A stretch of DNA of 64,000 nt, taken from Achromobacter insolitus (lineage in GTDB: Bacteria > Pseudomonadota > Gammaproteobacteria > Burkholderiales > Burkholderiaceae_B). The stretch spans positions 744,001-808,000 of the forward strand of contig NZ_NJIF01000001.1 in NCBI RefSeq assembly GCF_002209555.1. The letters are read 5' to 3'. The position numbers were made by a program, and so were the translations under genes. Below the pieces are notes generated by a model. The model searched no databases and had not been told where the DNA came from. It was given only the letters and a program-made list of their open reading frames with translations. Each line of letters opens with the position of its first letter. The first letter of the stretch is position 1. Below, piece after piece: positions 18,164 to 26,898 of this stretch.

Positions 18164-19132
18164 CTACTCGCCGCGTATCCCCGCCTTCTCGATCACTTCT
18201 TTCCAGCCTTTCGCCTCCCTGTCGACCCATTCCTGCGCCTGCGCCTTGCCCGCGAAGGGCCCGCGCATGCCCAGCCCGGCCATGCTCTGCTGGAACTCCG
18301 GCATGGCGTACACCTTGGCCAGCGTCTTGTCCCAGACGTCCGCGATCTCCTTGGGGGTGCCCTTGGGCGCCATCACCAGGAAGGCGAAGGACACGTCGTA
18401 GTTCTTCAGCGCCGCCACGCCGGACTGCGCGGCGGTAGGCACCTCGGGCAGGTCGGCATCGCGTTCCTTGCCCGACACCGCCAGCGCTTTCAGCTTTCCC
18501 GCACGCACATGCGGCAGAACGCCGGGGGTGGCCAGGAATGCGGCCTGAATCTGGTCGCCCAGCAAGGCATTCACAGCCGGCGCGTTACCGCGATAAGGCA
18601 CATGCGCGACTTCCATGCCCGCCGCGAGCCTGAGTTTCTCGAAGGCAAGATTGCCCGGGCTGCCATAGCCGGCCGAAGCATAGGTGATGCGATTTGTCTT
18701 GGCATACCGCAGGAAGTCATCCAGCGTATTGATACCGAGCTCAGGGCGCACCGCCAACGCAAGGCCGAAGGATCCCGCCAGGCTCAGCGGTTCCAGCCTC
18801 TGCGTGACGTCCTTGTCCAGTCCCTTGAAGATGTAGGGGTTGACGGTCATCAGCGTGTCCAGCGTCATCAACAGCGTGTAGCCATCGGGTGCAGCTTGCG
18901 CTACCGATTGCGCGCCGATGTTGCCGGACGCGCCAGAGCGGTTTTCAACGACGACCGTCTGGCCCAGGAGCTTGCCCGCATGCTGCGCGATGGCACGCGC
19001 TTCAAGGTCCAGTGGACCCGCGGGCGGAAAGTTGACGATGAGGCGGACCGGGCGCGAGGGGTAATCCGAAGCGATGGCGGATGAGGTTCCGGCCACGAGC
19101 AGCGCCGCACAGAACAGCAAGGACTTGATCAT
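18164..19132 (-). CDS. Bug-family tripartite tricarboxylate-type solute-binding receptor
   Basis: Periplasmic receptor of the Bug/TctC family, 322 aa. Signal peptide about residues 1-21 (MIKSLLFCAALLVAGTSSAI); the mature protein begins YPSRPVRLIVNFPPAGPLD, the Bug hallmark. NRSGASGNIGAQSVAQAAPD, near residue 64, is the second family block. No TctA/TctB membrane genes occur in the window, so it is an orphan receptor. It is the second gene of the sulfatase operon (49-base gap), suggesting it captures the sulfatase's substrate or product. Bug receptors usually bind carboxylates or small amides. Confidence 0.92.
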   Translation of the reverse strand: MIKSLLFCAALLVAGTSSAIASDYPSRPVRLIVNFPPAGPLDLEARAIAQHAGKLLGQTVVVENRSGASGNIGAQSVAQAAPDGYTLLMTLDTLMTVNPYIFKGLDKDVTQRLEPLSLAGSFGLALAVRPELGINTLDDFLRYAKTNRITYASAGYGSPGNLAFEKLRLAAGMEVAHVPYRGNAPAVNALLGDQIQAAFLATPGVLPHVRAGKLKALAVSGKERDADLPEVPTAAQSGVAALKNYDVSFAFLVMAPKGTPKEIADVWDKTLAKVYAMPEFQQSMAGLGMRGPFAGKAQAQEWVDREAKGWKEVIEKAGIRGE

Positions 19133-19181
19133 GCTTTTCTCCTGGATGGGCTGGCCGGTAGGCCAGCGTCTCTGCGAGTGG

Positions 19182-20765
19182 TCAGGCGATCGCCGAAGGA
19201 TGCGGACTGCTCTCGGCGTGGCGGATCATGCTGCGCGACAGTTCCAGCAGCAGTTCAGCGCGCAGCGAGCCGGCCGCGGGGTCGTCCCACAGATTGCGCA
19301 GCTCGTGCGGGTCTTCACGCAGGTCATAGAGTTCGCCCCAGGCGGCATCGGCATAGACGCTGAGCCGGTGGCGCGGCGTTTGCAGCGTGCGCATGCGGGT
19401 GCGGCCAGGGAAGCCGAACATGGTGCGTTGCCCCTCTTCCTCGATCAAAACCGCATCGCGCACGCGCTCCGCCTCGCCGGACATGAGCGGCAGCAAGGAC
19501 GCGCCCTGTATGCCGTTGTAGGCAGGCAAGCCAGCGCGCGCCAGCACTGTCGCGGCGATATCGGCGGTCGAACACAACGCCTGGCTGCGCGCGGCGGCAG
19601 GCGCGGCCTGCGGATCCCGCCAGATGAATGGCGTGCGGATCAGGCTTTGGTAGTGGACCGGCCCTTTGAGCAGCAATTGATGGTCGCCGAAGTAGTCGCC
19701 GTGGTCGCTGGTGAAGATGACGACGGTGTTGTCGTCCAACCCGGTCTGGCGCAATGCCTGCATGACCCGGCCGATGGTGGCGTCGATATGGCTGATGGAA
19801 CCATAGTTCAGCGCGATGGCTTCGCGCGCCTCGCGCTCGGTGCAGGCGAAGATGGCGGGCGTATGCTTGACGGCCTTGCCTTCGTCCCGCTGCCGATGCA
19901 GCCAGGCCACATGGGGCGGTATCTGGCGCCCGGTAGAGACGCAGGCATGAAAGGACTCCGGCAGCATGACGTCCTCCGGGCGGTACATATCCCAGTACTT
20001 GCCATGCGGCGTGAAGGGGTGGTGCGGATCGGGAAACGAACACTGGATGAAAAATGGCTTGCCACCCGCGGCATGCTCGCGCAATTGCGCAATGGTCTGG
20101 TCGCCTATGTATGCCGTGGTGGAGCATTCTTCCGGCACACGGGTGCGCCAGGCCTGGTGATGCTCGGTCAGCACATAGCCGGGCGCTGGCATGGCATGTT
20201 CAGGGCCCCACAGGCGCCGCGCTTCCGGGTGCTCTCGCGCCAGCCAGCGTTCGTAATGGCCCCAGACCTGGTCGCCATGGTCAACCGCGAGCGCCACGCG
20301 CTCGAAACCATAAAACGGGGTGTCCAGGTCATGGGCGGGGTCCGTGCGCCAGAGCGGTCCCCATTCCTGGTCATAGTTGCCGGGCTCGGCAACCCACGCC
20401 TCGCCCCGCGCGCCGTCGCCGGCGGGCGGCCAGACCGCCGGCTTGCCCGTCATATTCTGCAGATGTGACTTGCCGATCAGCGCCGTCGCGTAGCCCGCGC
20501 CGCGCAAGCGGTCGACAAAGGTGGTCGCGCGCTGCGACAAGGGGATACCGTTGTGGCGCACGCCGTGCACCGAGGGCATGCGGCCGGTCATCAAGGTGGC
20601 GCGATTGGGCATGCAGATGGGCGACGCCACGTAGAAACGGTCCGCCGACCACCCCTGCTCCGCCAGTGCATCCAGCGCCGGCGTGCGCAGCATGGCGTTG
20701 CCATAACTGCCCAGATGATCCGCGCGCTGCTGATCCGTGATGAATAGCAGGAAATTCGGCTGCAT
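19182..20765 (-). CDS. Sulfatase-family hydrolase (formylglycine-dependent)
   Basis: Type I sulfatase/phosphonate-monoester-hydrolase superfamily enzyme, 527 aa. The modification motif is C51-M-P-N-R55 in ASPICMPNRATLMTGR, where Cys51 is converted to formylglycine. Metal ligands are visible at ITDQQRAD (Asp11, Gln12) and in FTSDHGDYFGDH. It lacks a clear signal peptide, so it probably acts in the cytoplasm. The start at 20765 (MQPNFLLFIT) is chosen because members begin at this point; an ATG nine codons upstream is less likely. It heads an operon with the Bug receptor and is divergent from a LysR gene. The exact substrate is uncertain. Confidence 0.85.
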   Translation of the reverse strand: MQPNFLLFITDQQRADHLGSYGNAMLRTPALDALAEQGWSADRFYVASPICMPNRATLMTGRMPSVHGVRHNGIPLSQRATTFVDRLRGAGYATALIGKSHLQNMTGKPAVWPPAGDGARGEAWVAEPGNYDQEWGPLWRTDPAHDLDTPFYGFERVALAVDHGDQVWGHYERWLAREHPEARRLWGPEHAMPAPGYVLTEHHQAWRTRVPEECSTTAYIGDQTIAQLREHAAGGKPFFIQCSFPDPHHPFTPHGKYWDMYRPEDVMLPESFHACVSTGRQIPPHVAWLHRQRDEGKAVKHTPAIFACTEREAREAIALNYGSISHIDATIGRVMQALRQTGLDDNTVVIFTSDHGDYFGDHQLLLKGPVHYQSLIRTPFIWRDPQAAPAAARSQALCSTADIAATVLARAGLPAYNGIQGASLLPLMSGEAERVRDAVLIEEEGQRTMFGFPGRTRMRTLQTPRHRLSVYADAAWGELYDLREDPHELRNLWDDPAAGSLRAELLLELSRSMIRHAESSPHPSAIA

Positions 20766-20829
20766 CGTGTCTCCTCGCCGCCGGCTTTGCACCGGCTGGA
20801 CTCTGTTTTGTGGCCATTATGGTTAGGCG

Positions 20830-20885
20830 AGACATAAATTGATAATGAATTAATATTACCGAGCCATAACCCTGAATTTATGTCT
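20830..20885. promoter_or_regulatory. Widely spaced 11-bp inverted repeat in the sulfatase/LysR divergent promoter
   Basis: AGACATAAATT (20830-20840) and AATTTATGTCT (20875-20885) are perfectly complementary, 45 bases apart start to start, in an AT-rich 133-base divergent promoter. Four helical turns between half-sites fits cooperative binding by a LysR tetramer. The divergent LysR protein is the likely ligand. Confidence 0.55.
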
Positions 20886-20898
20886 GAGGGACGTCTGC

Positions 20899-21804
20899 AT
20901 GGACTGGACTCATCGCATCCGCCTGCGCCACCTGGCCATCCTGGTGCGCCTGTGCGACACCCGCAATCTGAGCCAGGTTGCGTCGGAGCTGAATATCACG
21001 CAGCCCGCGCTGTCCAAGTGGCTGAAAGACCTGGAAGAAGACATCGGCCTGACGCTGTTCGACCGCCACGCGCGAGGCATCGAGCCCACGCCCTACGGGC
21101 TGGAACTGCGCACCCACGCGCGCGAGATCCTGGGCAAGCTGGGACGGGCCCAGGACACCATGGCGCAACTTGCCCGTGGCGCCACCGGAACGCTGGCGGT
21201 GGGCGTCACGCCCAATATCGCGCCAGTGCTGCTGCCGCCCAGCATCCAACGCTTTCGCGAACGCTATCCTCGCGTACTGCTGCGGCTTGCCGAAAACACC
21301 CTGGACCATCTGCTCCCGCTGGTGCAGGAAGGCACATTCGATGTGTTGGTCGGCCGCCTGGAACAGCATTCGCTGCCCCGCAACCTGCACTACGAAGAGC
21401 TGTACGGCGAACCCATTTGCCTGGCCGTGGGCACGGCGCATCCGCTCGCGCACAAGCGCAAGGTGACATGGCAAGATGTGCAGGAATATCCCTGGATCGC
21501 GCCCGGCGCTTCAACACCGATGCGGATCCGCATCGATTACGAACTGGCGCTGGCCGGCCAGCCCGCGCCCTGGCATCAGGTGGAATCGTCGTCGGTGCTG
21601 GTCAACCTGGCGCTGCTGGACGGATCCGACCTGGTGCTGCCGATCTCGGAGCGGCTGGCGCGACATTTCGCCAAGCAGCACATGATCAAGGTATTGCCGC
21701 TGGCGATGCGCAGCCGGGGCATTACCGGCATGGTGTGGCGCGATGCCGCGCTGGCCTCCGAACATGCGGCGTATTTCATGGAATGCCTGCGGCTGGCACG
21801 CTAA
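20899..21804 (+). CDS. LysR-type regulator divergent from the sulfatase operon
   Basis: 301 aa. The winged helix is near residues 6-65 (LRHLAILVRLCDTRNLSQVA, LNITQPALSKWLKDLEEDIG, LFDRHARGIEPTPYG), followed by an effector-binding domain. The SKWLKDLE recognition helix belongs to the CbsR/GalR-like group of LysR proteins, many of which control sulfonate, sulfate ester or aromatic acid catabolism. Position and the shared dyad at 20830-20885 make it the likely regulator of the sulfatase and Bug receptor. The effector is unknown. Confidence 0.88.
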   Translation: MDWTHRIRLRHLAILVRLCDTRNLSQVASELNITQPALSKWLKDLEEDIGLTLFDRHARGIEPTPYGLELRTHAREILGKLGRAQDTMAQLARGATGTLAVGVTPNIAPVLLPPSIQRFRERYPRVLLRLAENTLDHLLPLVQEGTFDVLVGRLEQHSLPRNLHYEELYGEPICLAVGTAHPLAHKRKVTWQDVQEYPWIAPGASTPMRIRIDYELALAGQPAPWHQVESSSVLVNLALLDGSDLVLPISERLARHFAKQHMIKVLPLAMRSRGITGMVWRDAALASEHAAYFMECLRLAR

Positions 21805-21864
21805 GTCCGGCTCGGGAAAATGACAGATAATCCGCCGAATCCTGATCGCCTATCGGACCTATCC

Positions 21865-22314
21865 ATGACCCAATCCGAATACGCAACCGAACTGCTGCGC
21901 ATCCTGCGTGCCCACGGCGCCGCGGCCGGCGCCACGTTGACGGCCTTGATCGCCGCGCTGCCGCCCAAGGCGCGCGAAATCCACTTCGTGGTGTTTCCCG
22001 ACCAGGACGGCGAAGGCACGTTCTCCGTGGTGGCCAGCCTGGAAGGCCCGGACCTGTTCGTGCTCAACAAGGCCATCGAAAACCACCGCTACCTGTTCGA
22101 CGTGCGCCACACAGAAGACGGCATCGAGCCCCAGGTGCCGCTGTTCGCGTCGGACGAAGCTGGTTTCAACGTTCAGGACGTCATCGTCGATACGGCGATG
22201 GAATGGGTCGCGGAACTGTGGGAAACAAGCGGCCAGGGCCGTTCTCCGCTACCGGCGCTGGTGTATGGGGAAGAAGGCTACGGAACGCGCGAGCCGCTAG
22301 CCTTGCCGGCCTAG
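21865..22314 (+). CDS. Unrecognised small acidic protein
   Basis: 149 aa, soluble and acidic, without a signal peptide or membrane segment. Visible features are an alpha-helical start (SEYATELLRILRAHGAAAGATLTALI), a beta-like central part (KAREIHFVVFPDQDGEGTFSVVASLEGP) and a DTAMEWVAELWE helix near the end. I do not recognise the family. An in-frame ATG at 21820 would add 15 residues of low-complexity sequence; ATG 21865 is preferred on protein appearance, but neither has a strong ribosome site. It stands alone, 60 bases after the LysR gene. Confidence 0.55.
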   Translation: MTQSEYATELLRILRAHGAAAGATLTALIAALPPKAREIHFVVFPDQDGEGTFSVVASLEGPDLFVLNKAIENHRYLFDVRHTEDGIEPQVPLFASDEAGFNVQDVIVDTAMEWVAELWETSGQGRSPLPALVYGEEGYGTREPLALPA

Positions 22315-22348
22315 CCGCGCTGCCGCGCAACCCCGGCCGCAGGCGCGC

Positions 22349-22792
22349 TCACCAAGACACGTGGAACATTGCCTTGGCCAGCACCACGATGAACGCCATG
22401 TGGCAGAACACGCTGACATGCATGCGCCGGCTCAGGGCGCCGGTCAGACGCTGGCGCCGCGCCAAGGTCAACGCCGTGGCGACATGAACCAGCACGCTCA
22501 AGGCCAGCGCGATCTTCAGCAACAGCAGGATGCCAAAAGACGAGGCGAATGGATCCGCAAGCGCGCTGCGGTACTGCCAGGCCAGTCCCAGACCGGCCAG
22601 GTACAACACCACCACCGACCACGGCAGCACCGCTCGCACCCGCGGCGCCAACTGGCTGCCCAGCGCATGGCGCACCTCGGGTGGCAGACGTTTATGCACG
22701 GGCTCCAGGAACAGCACCTCGAAGGTGACGGTGCCGACGAAAAGAAAGGCGGCGAGCAGGTGCAGGATGAGCAGCAAGGGGTAGGTATTCAT
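22349..22792 (-). CDS. Small four-helix membrane protein, CopD-like
   Basis: 147 aa with four hydrophobic segments (about residues 5-25, 55-73, 84-106 and 122-143). Histidines sit within or next to segments, as in ILHLLAAF, VLVHVATA and FCHMAFIV. This layout resembles the CopD-like and haem-associated small membrane proteins, but no definitive motif is present. The protein is predicted to lie in the inner membrane. The gene is monocistronic and convergent with the preceding small gene. Confidence 0.6.
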   Translation of the reverse strand: MNTYPLLLILHLLAAFLFVGTVTFEVLFLEPVHKRLPPEVRHALGSQLAPRVRAVLPWSVVVLYLAGLGLAWQYRSALADPFASSFGILLLLKIALALSVLVHVATALTLARRQRLTGALSRRMHVSVFCHMAFIVVLAKAMFHVSW

Positions 22793-22914
22793 GGCTGCGT
22801 GTAGTTCCCACGGATGGGGGTGACCGTCAGTAGCAATTTTCCCATCCGGGCGCGACCCGTGAAGTGATGAATGTCAAACTCCTGCCGCACCGGCCCGCCA
22901 GAGCAACCCGCACG

Positions 22915-22940
22915 AAAAAAACGCGCCCGAGGGCGCGTTT
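22915..22940 (-). terminator. Intrinsic terminator of the META/DUF4377 lipoprotein gene
   Basis: On the minus strand a near-perfect GC stem (AAACGCGCCC/GGGCGCGTTT arms, 22919-22940) is followed by a run of seven T. It lies 38 bases past the stop codon of the lipoprotein gene at 22979. Confidence 0.85.
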
Positions 22941-22978
22941 ATTGGGAGGGAGGCCTGCAGCAAACTGCGGCGCGCAGT

Positions 22979-23791
22979 CTACTTGCGCGACGCGTCCTGC
23001 TCCACCACCATATCCAGCACATACACCTGCTTGGGCGCATCCGCGGGCGGATTCTTCCAGTCGTAGCGCTTCACGCGCAGCACGGTGCGCACGCCGTCCT
23101 GGTGCTGGAAGCCTTCGATGGACTGATACAGCGGATGCCACTTGTCCTGGGTGGGCTGCTGCACGCCAGCGTCGTTGTAGCGGCGCTCGCGCACCATCAG
23201 GCACTGATAGTTGGGAATCAGCGGGTGGCTGCACTCGGTCTTCTTCGCGGCGACTTCCAGGAACATGATTTCGCCGGCGCTGCCGTACAGGGTCTCGGGC
23301 GTCGGTTCGCCGACGAACTTCAGCACGCTGCCGTCCTGCGCGACCAGTTCCAGCCCGGGTTCGGATGCTTGTCCGCTGAGCGTGGCACGCAGTTCGCCCT
23401 TCATGCGCTGGCCGATTTCGGCGTCCAGGCGCATCAGGCTTTGGTCGCAGGCTTTCATGGTCGACGCGAGGTTCGCCACGCGCAGCACGCCATTCGTGTA
23501 GGTGTAGCCGCCGAACTGCGCGTTGCAGCCGCCGCGGATATTCAGCGCGTCCTGCGTGAACGACAGGCGCAGTTGGTGTTCGACGCCGGCCTGCAGCGCG
23601 GCGATCGGCTTGCCCGCCGCATCGGTGGCGGAAGCCAGGCGCCAGTAGTAGGCGGGCAGGCTCACTTCAGGGCTGGCGGGCGTGGTGGCGGTAGTGGGCA
23701 TGGAGGACGATCCTTCGCGGGGAGAGGAAGTCGGAGCGCAAGCTTGCAGCAGCGCGGCGCATACGGACGCAAGGAGGATGGTTTTCTTCAT
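22979..23791 (-). CDS. Lipoprotein with META (HslJ-like) and DUF4377 domains
   Basis: 270 aa. Signal peptide with lipobox LLQAC (Cys18) marks it as an envelope lipoprotein. After a Ser/Thr/Pro-rich linker (about residues 20-44), residues 46-155 form a META/HslJ-like domain (YYWRLASATDAAGKPI, RGGCNAQFGGYT, STMKACDQSLM). The C-terminal part (about 165-265), with CLMVRER and WHPLYQSIEGFQHQ, matches DUF4377. META domains in bacteria are linked with heat- or drug-stress proteins in the envelope. The gene is monocistronic and ends at a strong terminator. Confidence 0.85.
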   Translation of the reverse strand: MKKTILLASVCAALLQACAPTSSPREGSSSMPTTATTPASPEVSLPAYYWRLASATDAAGKPIAALQAGVEHQLRLSFTQDALNIRGGCNAQFGGYTYTNGVLRVANLASTMKACDQSLMRLDAEIGQRMKGELRATLSGQASEPGLELVAQDGSVLKFVGEPTPETLYGSAGEIMFLEVAAKKTECSHPLIPNYQCLMVRERRYNDAGVQQPTQDKWHPLYQSIEGFQHQDGVRTVLRVKRYDWKNPPADAPKQVYVLDMVVEQDASRK

Positions 23792-24130
23792 GGTTCGTTC
23801 CTGTCAGCCGGATGGCACTGATGAAAAGCGGGATTCTACGTTCGCGGGATGGACGTTTTGAACGCGCGGCCCTCCAGTGGGTTTCAAAATCTTGCCGCCG
23901 ATCCGGCCCGAAAAATATCCTCCGGGCAACGTCTCCTACGGGTTTTCCCTAGGCAAACGCGTACTGCTCTAGTCTGCCAGCGAACAGCCGAGAGGTCTTC
24001 GCTGGCTTACAACTAAATACATAACCCTCAAAATACTGCAAGTATTGCCAATACACCGGGAACTGCACGCAATACGCGCAAACCGTCGCGACACCGGCCT
24101 GATCGCGCAGGCGCGATCAACTCACCGGCG
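23792..24130. other. 339-bp intergenic stretch with one inverted repeat
   Basis: No convincing gene. The only clear structure is GCCAGCGAA (23976-23984) with TTCGCTGGC (23998-24006), a perfect 9-bp inverted repeat without a T-tract. The neighbouring part is AT-richer than the surroundings (about 24005-24060). The region holds the lipoprotein promoter on its left and the end of the LprI-like gene on its right. Confidence 0.4.
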
Positions 24131-24955
24131 TCAGTTGGCGGGGTAGGACGCGCCCGTCAGGCAGGCTCGGGCCCACTCATAGTCGTCATCGCCCACGATC
24201 TCTCCATCGATCTTGGGCAGCGGCTGGGAGGGATAGGAAAAGTCCGGCTTTTGCGGCTTCATGTTCCATTTTGTCTCGCCTGCCGTATCGGAGCATGCCT
24301 CGTCCGAGTTGCTGAACGAGCAGGACGCAGCCAACTGCGGTTTGCCGTGCACGATGTTGGCGACATAACGCTTGGTATAAACGCCGCCCGAAGCCCAGTA
24401 CTCGTCGACCGAGCAGATGCGGTCATGGTTCTGGTAGTGGCGCGTCGCGAAGCAACCGTAGTAGGCATGTTCGCCCGGCAAGATGTCGCATGAAGTCGAG
24501 TAGCCGGCGTAGGCGCCGCCGGTGAATTGCGCCTGGAACTGCTGCTGGCGAACGGCGCTGCCGATCATGTCGGGCAGCGCGGCGCCCTTGTGTGTTTCCT
24601 TGAGTTGCGCCGTACGGCTTTGGATCAAATCGCGAGCAACGCCTGCAACCGTCTTGCCGGCGGGAACCGAACCCGGATCCTCGATCAGGTTCATCAGCGC
24701 GCCGTCGCGCGCCACAATCCAGCGCTTCTGGCTGTGCGCCAGCATGGCGCGGATATCGCCGTCGGGGGCCTGTTTCAGTATCGCGGCGTAAGCCCGGTTC
24801 AACTCGGCGTCCGCCGCCACGGTCTTGCGGTCCGAGCAGATCAGCTTTTCCACGGCGGTGGCGGCTTTGGCGCAATCGATCGCGTAGGCGGGCGCGGCAA
24901 GCGCGTATAGGCTCGCCAAGCACAACAGGCGGCCCGCGGAGATTCCAGATTTCAT
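24131..24955 (-). CDS. Periplasmic protein with LprI-like (DUF1311) N-terminal domain
   Basis: 274 aa. Signal peptide (about residues 1-25, ending APAYA) is followed by DCAKAATAVEKLICSDRKTV, the cysteine-containing LprI-like motif, and by AELNRAYAAILKQ. LprI-like domains are associated with lysozyme inhibition, though many members are untested. The C-terminal half is Cys- and Tyr-rich (STSCDILPGEHAYYGCFATR, SCSFSNSDEACSDTAGE) and unrecognised; paired cysteines suggest disulfides. ATG 24955 has AAAGGGAAA upstream and gives an intact signal peptide; the longer frame lacks one. Confidence 0.75.
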   Translation of the reverse strand: MKSGISAGRLLCLASLYALAAPAYAIDCAKAATAVEKLICSDRKTVAADAELNRAYAAILKQAPDGDIRAMLAHSQKRWIVARDGALMNLIEDPGSVPAGKTVAGVARDLIQSRTAQLKETHKGAALPDMIGSAVRQQQFQAQFTGGAYAGYSTSCDILPGEHAYYGCFATRHYQNHDRICSVDEYWASGGVYTKRYVANIVHGKPQLAASCSFSNSDEACSDTAGETKWNMKPQKPDFSYPSQPLPKIDGEIVGDDDYEWARACLTGASYPAN

Positions 24956-25250
24956 GTGACGTTTCCCTTTGAGGATGCGCCTCGCGTTGTCTCGATGCCT
25001 GAAGACGGTGTCGTCGTCCAGCGCGAAGCGGCAGCAAGGCTGCACTATGCACGCGACTTTTTAACAGACTGAAAACGGAGTTCATCCCTTTGCACCGCGG
25101 CGCGGATTGCAGGTCCGCTGGAATATTCCCCTTCCCCTGCTCGTCTACTCAGTGGCAAGCCGCGCAAGAGATCACGCGGCGCACCGCGTATCAACCAGCC
25201 GAACACGCCGGACGCCCGGCGTCGGTCAGCGCAGAAATGGAAGTCTTGAT

Positions 25251-26018
25251 ATGAAGTCGATCAGATCGTTTGCCTGCGGCATTGCCCTGGCTTGCACCGC
25301 CGCCGGCAACGCCTGGGCCGCTCCGAGCCTGAACGTATACGGCCCCGGCGGTCCCGCGCCCGCGATGAAGGAAGCGGCCGCTGCATTCGGCAAGCTGCAC
25401 GGCATTGACGTCAGCGTCACCGCGGGCCCGACGCCGGCCTGGGCCGACCAGGCCAAACAGGACGCCGACGTGATCTACAGCGGCGCCGAAAACATGATGA
25501 GCGGCTTCGCCTCGGCGCTGCCGGGCGTGTTCGAGCTGCGCGAGGCCCGCACGCTGTACCTGCGGCCCTCGGCTATCCTGGTGCGGCCCGGCAATCCCAA
25601 GGCCATCAAGGGCTTCAAGGACCTGCTCCAGCCCGGCATCAAGGTCATGGCCGTGTCCGGCGCGGGCCAGACGGGACTGTGGGAAGACGTGGCCGGCCGT
25701 CTTGGCGACATCGAAACCGTGCGCGCCTTCCGCGCCAACCTCGTGCTGCCGGAGGCCGGCAACAGCGCGCAGGCGCGCACCCAATGGACCGAGGACAAGA
25801 CCATAGACGCCTGGCTGATCTGGAACATCTGGCAGGTGTCCAACCCCGGGCTCGCCAGCGTGGTCGAGGTGGAAGAGCCGTACCGCATCTATCGCGACGC
25901 GGGCGCCGTCGTCACCAAAAAAGGCAAGGGCAATGCGCAGGCGCAAGCCTTTGTCGACTTCCTGACCGCAGCGGAAGGACGGGCGATCTTCAAGAAATGG
26001 GGCTGGAAGACGGATTGA
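25251..26018 (+). CDS. AcfC-like periplasmic substrate-binding protein
   Basis: 255 aa. Signal peptide about residues 1-23 (ending GNAWA). The mature protein reads SLNVYGPGGPAPAMKEAAAA and VTAGPTPAWADQAKQDADV, then IYSGAENMM, matching the accessory colonization factor AcfC group, which belongs to the sulfate/molybdate-type periplasmic binding fold. No permease or ATPase is adjacent, so it is an orphan binding protein. The ATG at 25251 is the only start giving a clean signal peptide. The ligand is unknown. A hairpin terminator lies shortly after the stop. Confidence 0.8.
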   Translation: MKSIRSFACGIALACTAAGNAWAAPSLNVYGPGGPAPAMKEAAAAFGKLHGIDVSVTAGPTPAWADQAKQDADVIYSGAENMMSGFASALPGVFELREARTLYLRPSAILVRPGNPKAIKGFKDLLQPGIKVMAVSGAGQTGLWEDVAGRLGDIETVRAFRANLVLPEAGNSAQARTQWTEDKTIDAWLIWNIWQVSNPGLASVVEVEEPYRIYRDAGAVVTKKGKGNAQAQAFVDFLTAAEGRAIFKKWGWKTD

Positions 26019-26037
26019 AGTCCATCAGGAGCCGGAC

Positions 26038-26076
26038 ACAAAAAAAGCCCGCGATTCCCAGGGATTTGCGGGCTTT
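26038..26076. terminator. Bidirectional hairpin terminator
   Basis: AAAGCCCGC (26044-26052) pairs with GCGGGCTTT (26068-26076). The A-run at 26038-26046 gives a T-tract for minus-strand transcripts, so it best serves the nitroreductase gene ending at 26118. It may also stop plus-strand transcripts from the AcfC-like gene. Confidence 0.8.
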
Positions 26077-26117
26077 CGGAAAAGCTCGGACCGGGACGCG
26101 CAAGGCGCCCCGAGAAC

Positions 26118-26717
26118 TCAGCCGACCACGCGGAAGCGCTCGGCGTCGTCCATGAACGCCTTCTCGCCGAAGCCGTTCTCGTTGGAGCCGAACGGCATCT
26201 GCGCACGCAGCTTCCAATAAGCCGGAACGTTCCATTCGCGGGCGACGGAGGCGTCGATCAGCGGGTTGTAGTGCTGCAGGCTGGCGCCCACGCCGGCGCT
26301 GGCCAGGGTGCTCCAGACCGACAACTGAGCCATGCCGCCCGCTTGCTCGGACCAGACCGGGAAGTTGTCCGCGTACAGCGCAAATTTTTCCTGCAGACCC
26401 TGCACCACGCCCTGGTCTTCGTAGAACAGCACGGTGCCCACGCCCGCGGCGAAGCTCTTGAGCTTGGCTTCGGTCTGGGCAAAGCTCTCGGCCGGCGCGA
26501 CCTTGCGCACTTCTTCGATTGCGATGTTCCAGAGCTTCTCGCTCTCGGCGCCGAACAGGATCACGGCGCGCGAACTTTGCGAGTTGAACGACGAGGGGCT
26601 GTGCTTGATCGCGTCCTGGATCAGGGAGGTCAGTTCCTCCTTGGAGATCGACAGGTTGCGGCCCAGCGAATACTGCGTGCGACGCTGCTTGAGGGCGTCC
26701 AGATATGCGTTGCTCAT
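26118..26717 (-). CDS. Nitroreductase-family protein (Frm2/Hbn1-like)
   Basis: FMN-dependent nitroreductase-fold oxidoreductase, 199 aa, cytoplasmic. LKQRRTQYSLGRNLSISKEE opens the fold, and KHSPSSFNSQSSRAVIL is the FMN-binding N-terminal motif typical of the Frm2/Hbn1-like group. The C-terminal part, FGSNENGFGEKAFMDDAERF, is usual for the group. ATG 26717 (MSNAYLDAL) is chosen over an ATG 38 codons upstream that runs into the promoter. The physiological substrate is uncertain; relatives act on quinones, nitro compounds or lipid signals. It is divergent from csaA, with palindromic elements in between. Confidence 0.88.
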   Translation of the reverse strand: MSNAYLDALKQRRTQYSLGRNLSISKEELTSLIQDAIKHSPSSFNSQSSRAVILFGAESEKLWNIAIEEVRKVAPAESFAQTEAKLKSFAAGVGTVLFYEDQGVVQGLQEKFALYADNFPVWSEQAGGMAQLSVWSTLASAGVGASLQHYNPLIDASVAREWNVPAYWKLRAQMPFGSNENGFGEKAFMDDAERFRVVG

Positions 26718-26780
26718 GACGATTTGGCCTTCCGACGAGTAGATAGAGGAAAATGCATGAGGAATTCTAACGAGCGGCGA

Positions 26781-26838
26781 TTGTTCCGAATACGTACCAG
26801 AGCTAAAAAAACCCCTCATCGTGCGGAACAAACTGTTC
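26781..26838. promoter_or_regulatory. GGAACA/TGTTC inverted repeats in the nitroreductase/csaA promoter
   Basis: TTGTTCCG (26781-26788) is repeated inverted as CGGAACAA (26824-26831), and the second copy also forms a compact palindrome GAACA-AAC-TGTTC (26826-26838). The arrangement suggests a regulator binding site for the nitroreductase. No regulator gene is adjacent. Confidence 0.5.
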
Positions 26839-26898
26839 TGCCCATGAAGCTAATCTGCTCCGTACACAACAAGCGCTATCCCAATTCAAGGAGCCCGC

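Noticed and set aside
23976..24006. Intrinsic terminator at the 9-bp inverted repeat
   Set aside because: No T-tract on either strand and not adjacent to a gene end; kept only as an unexplained inverted repeat.
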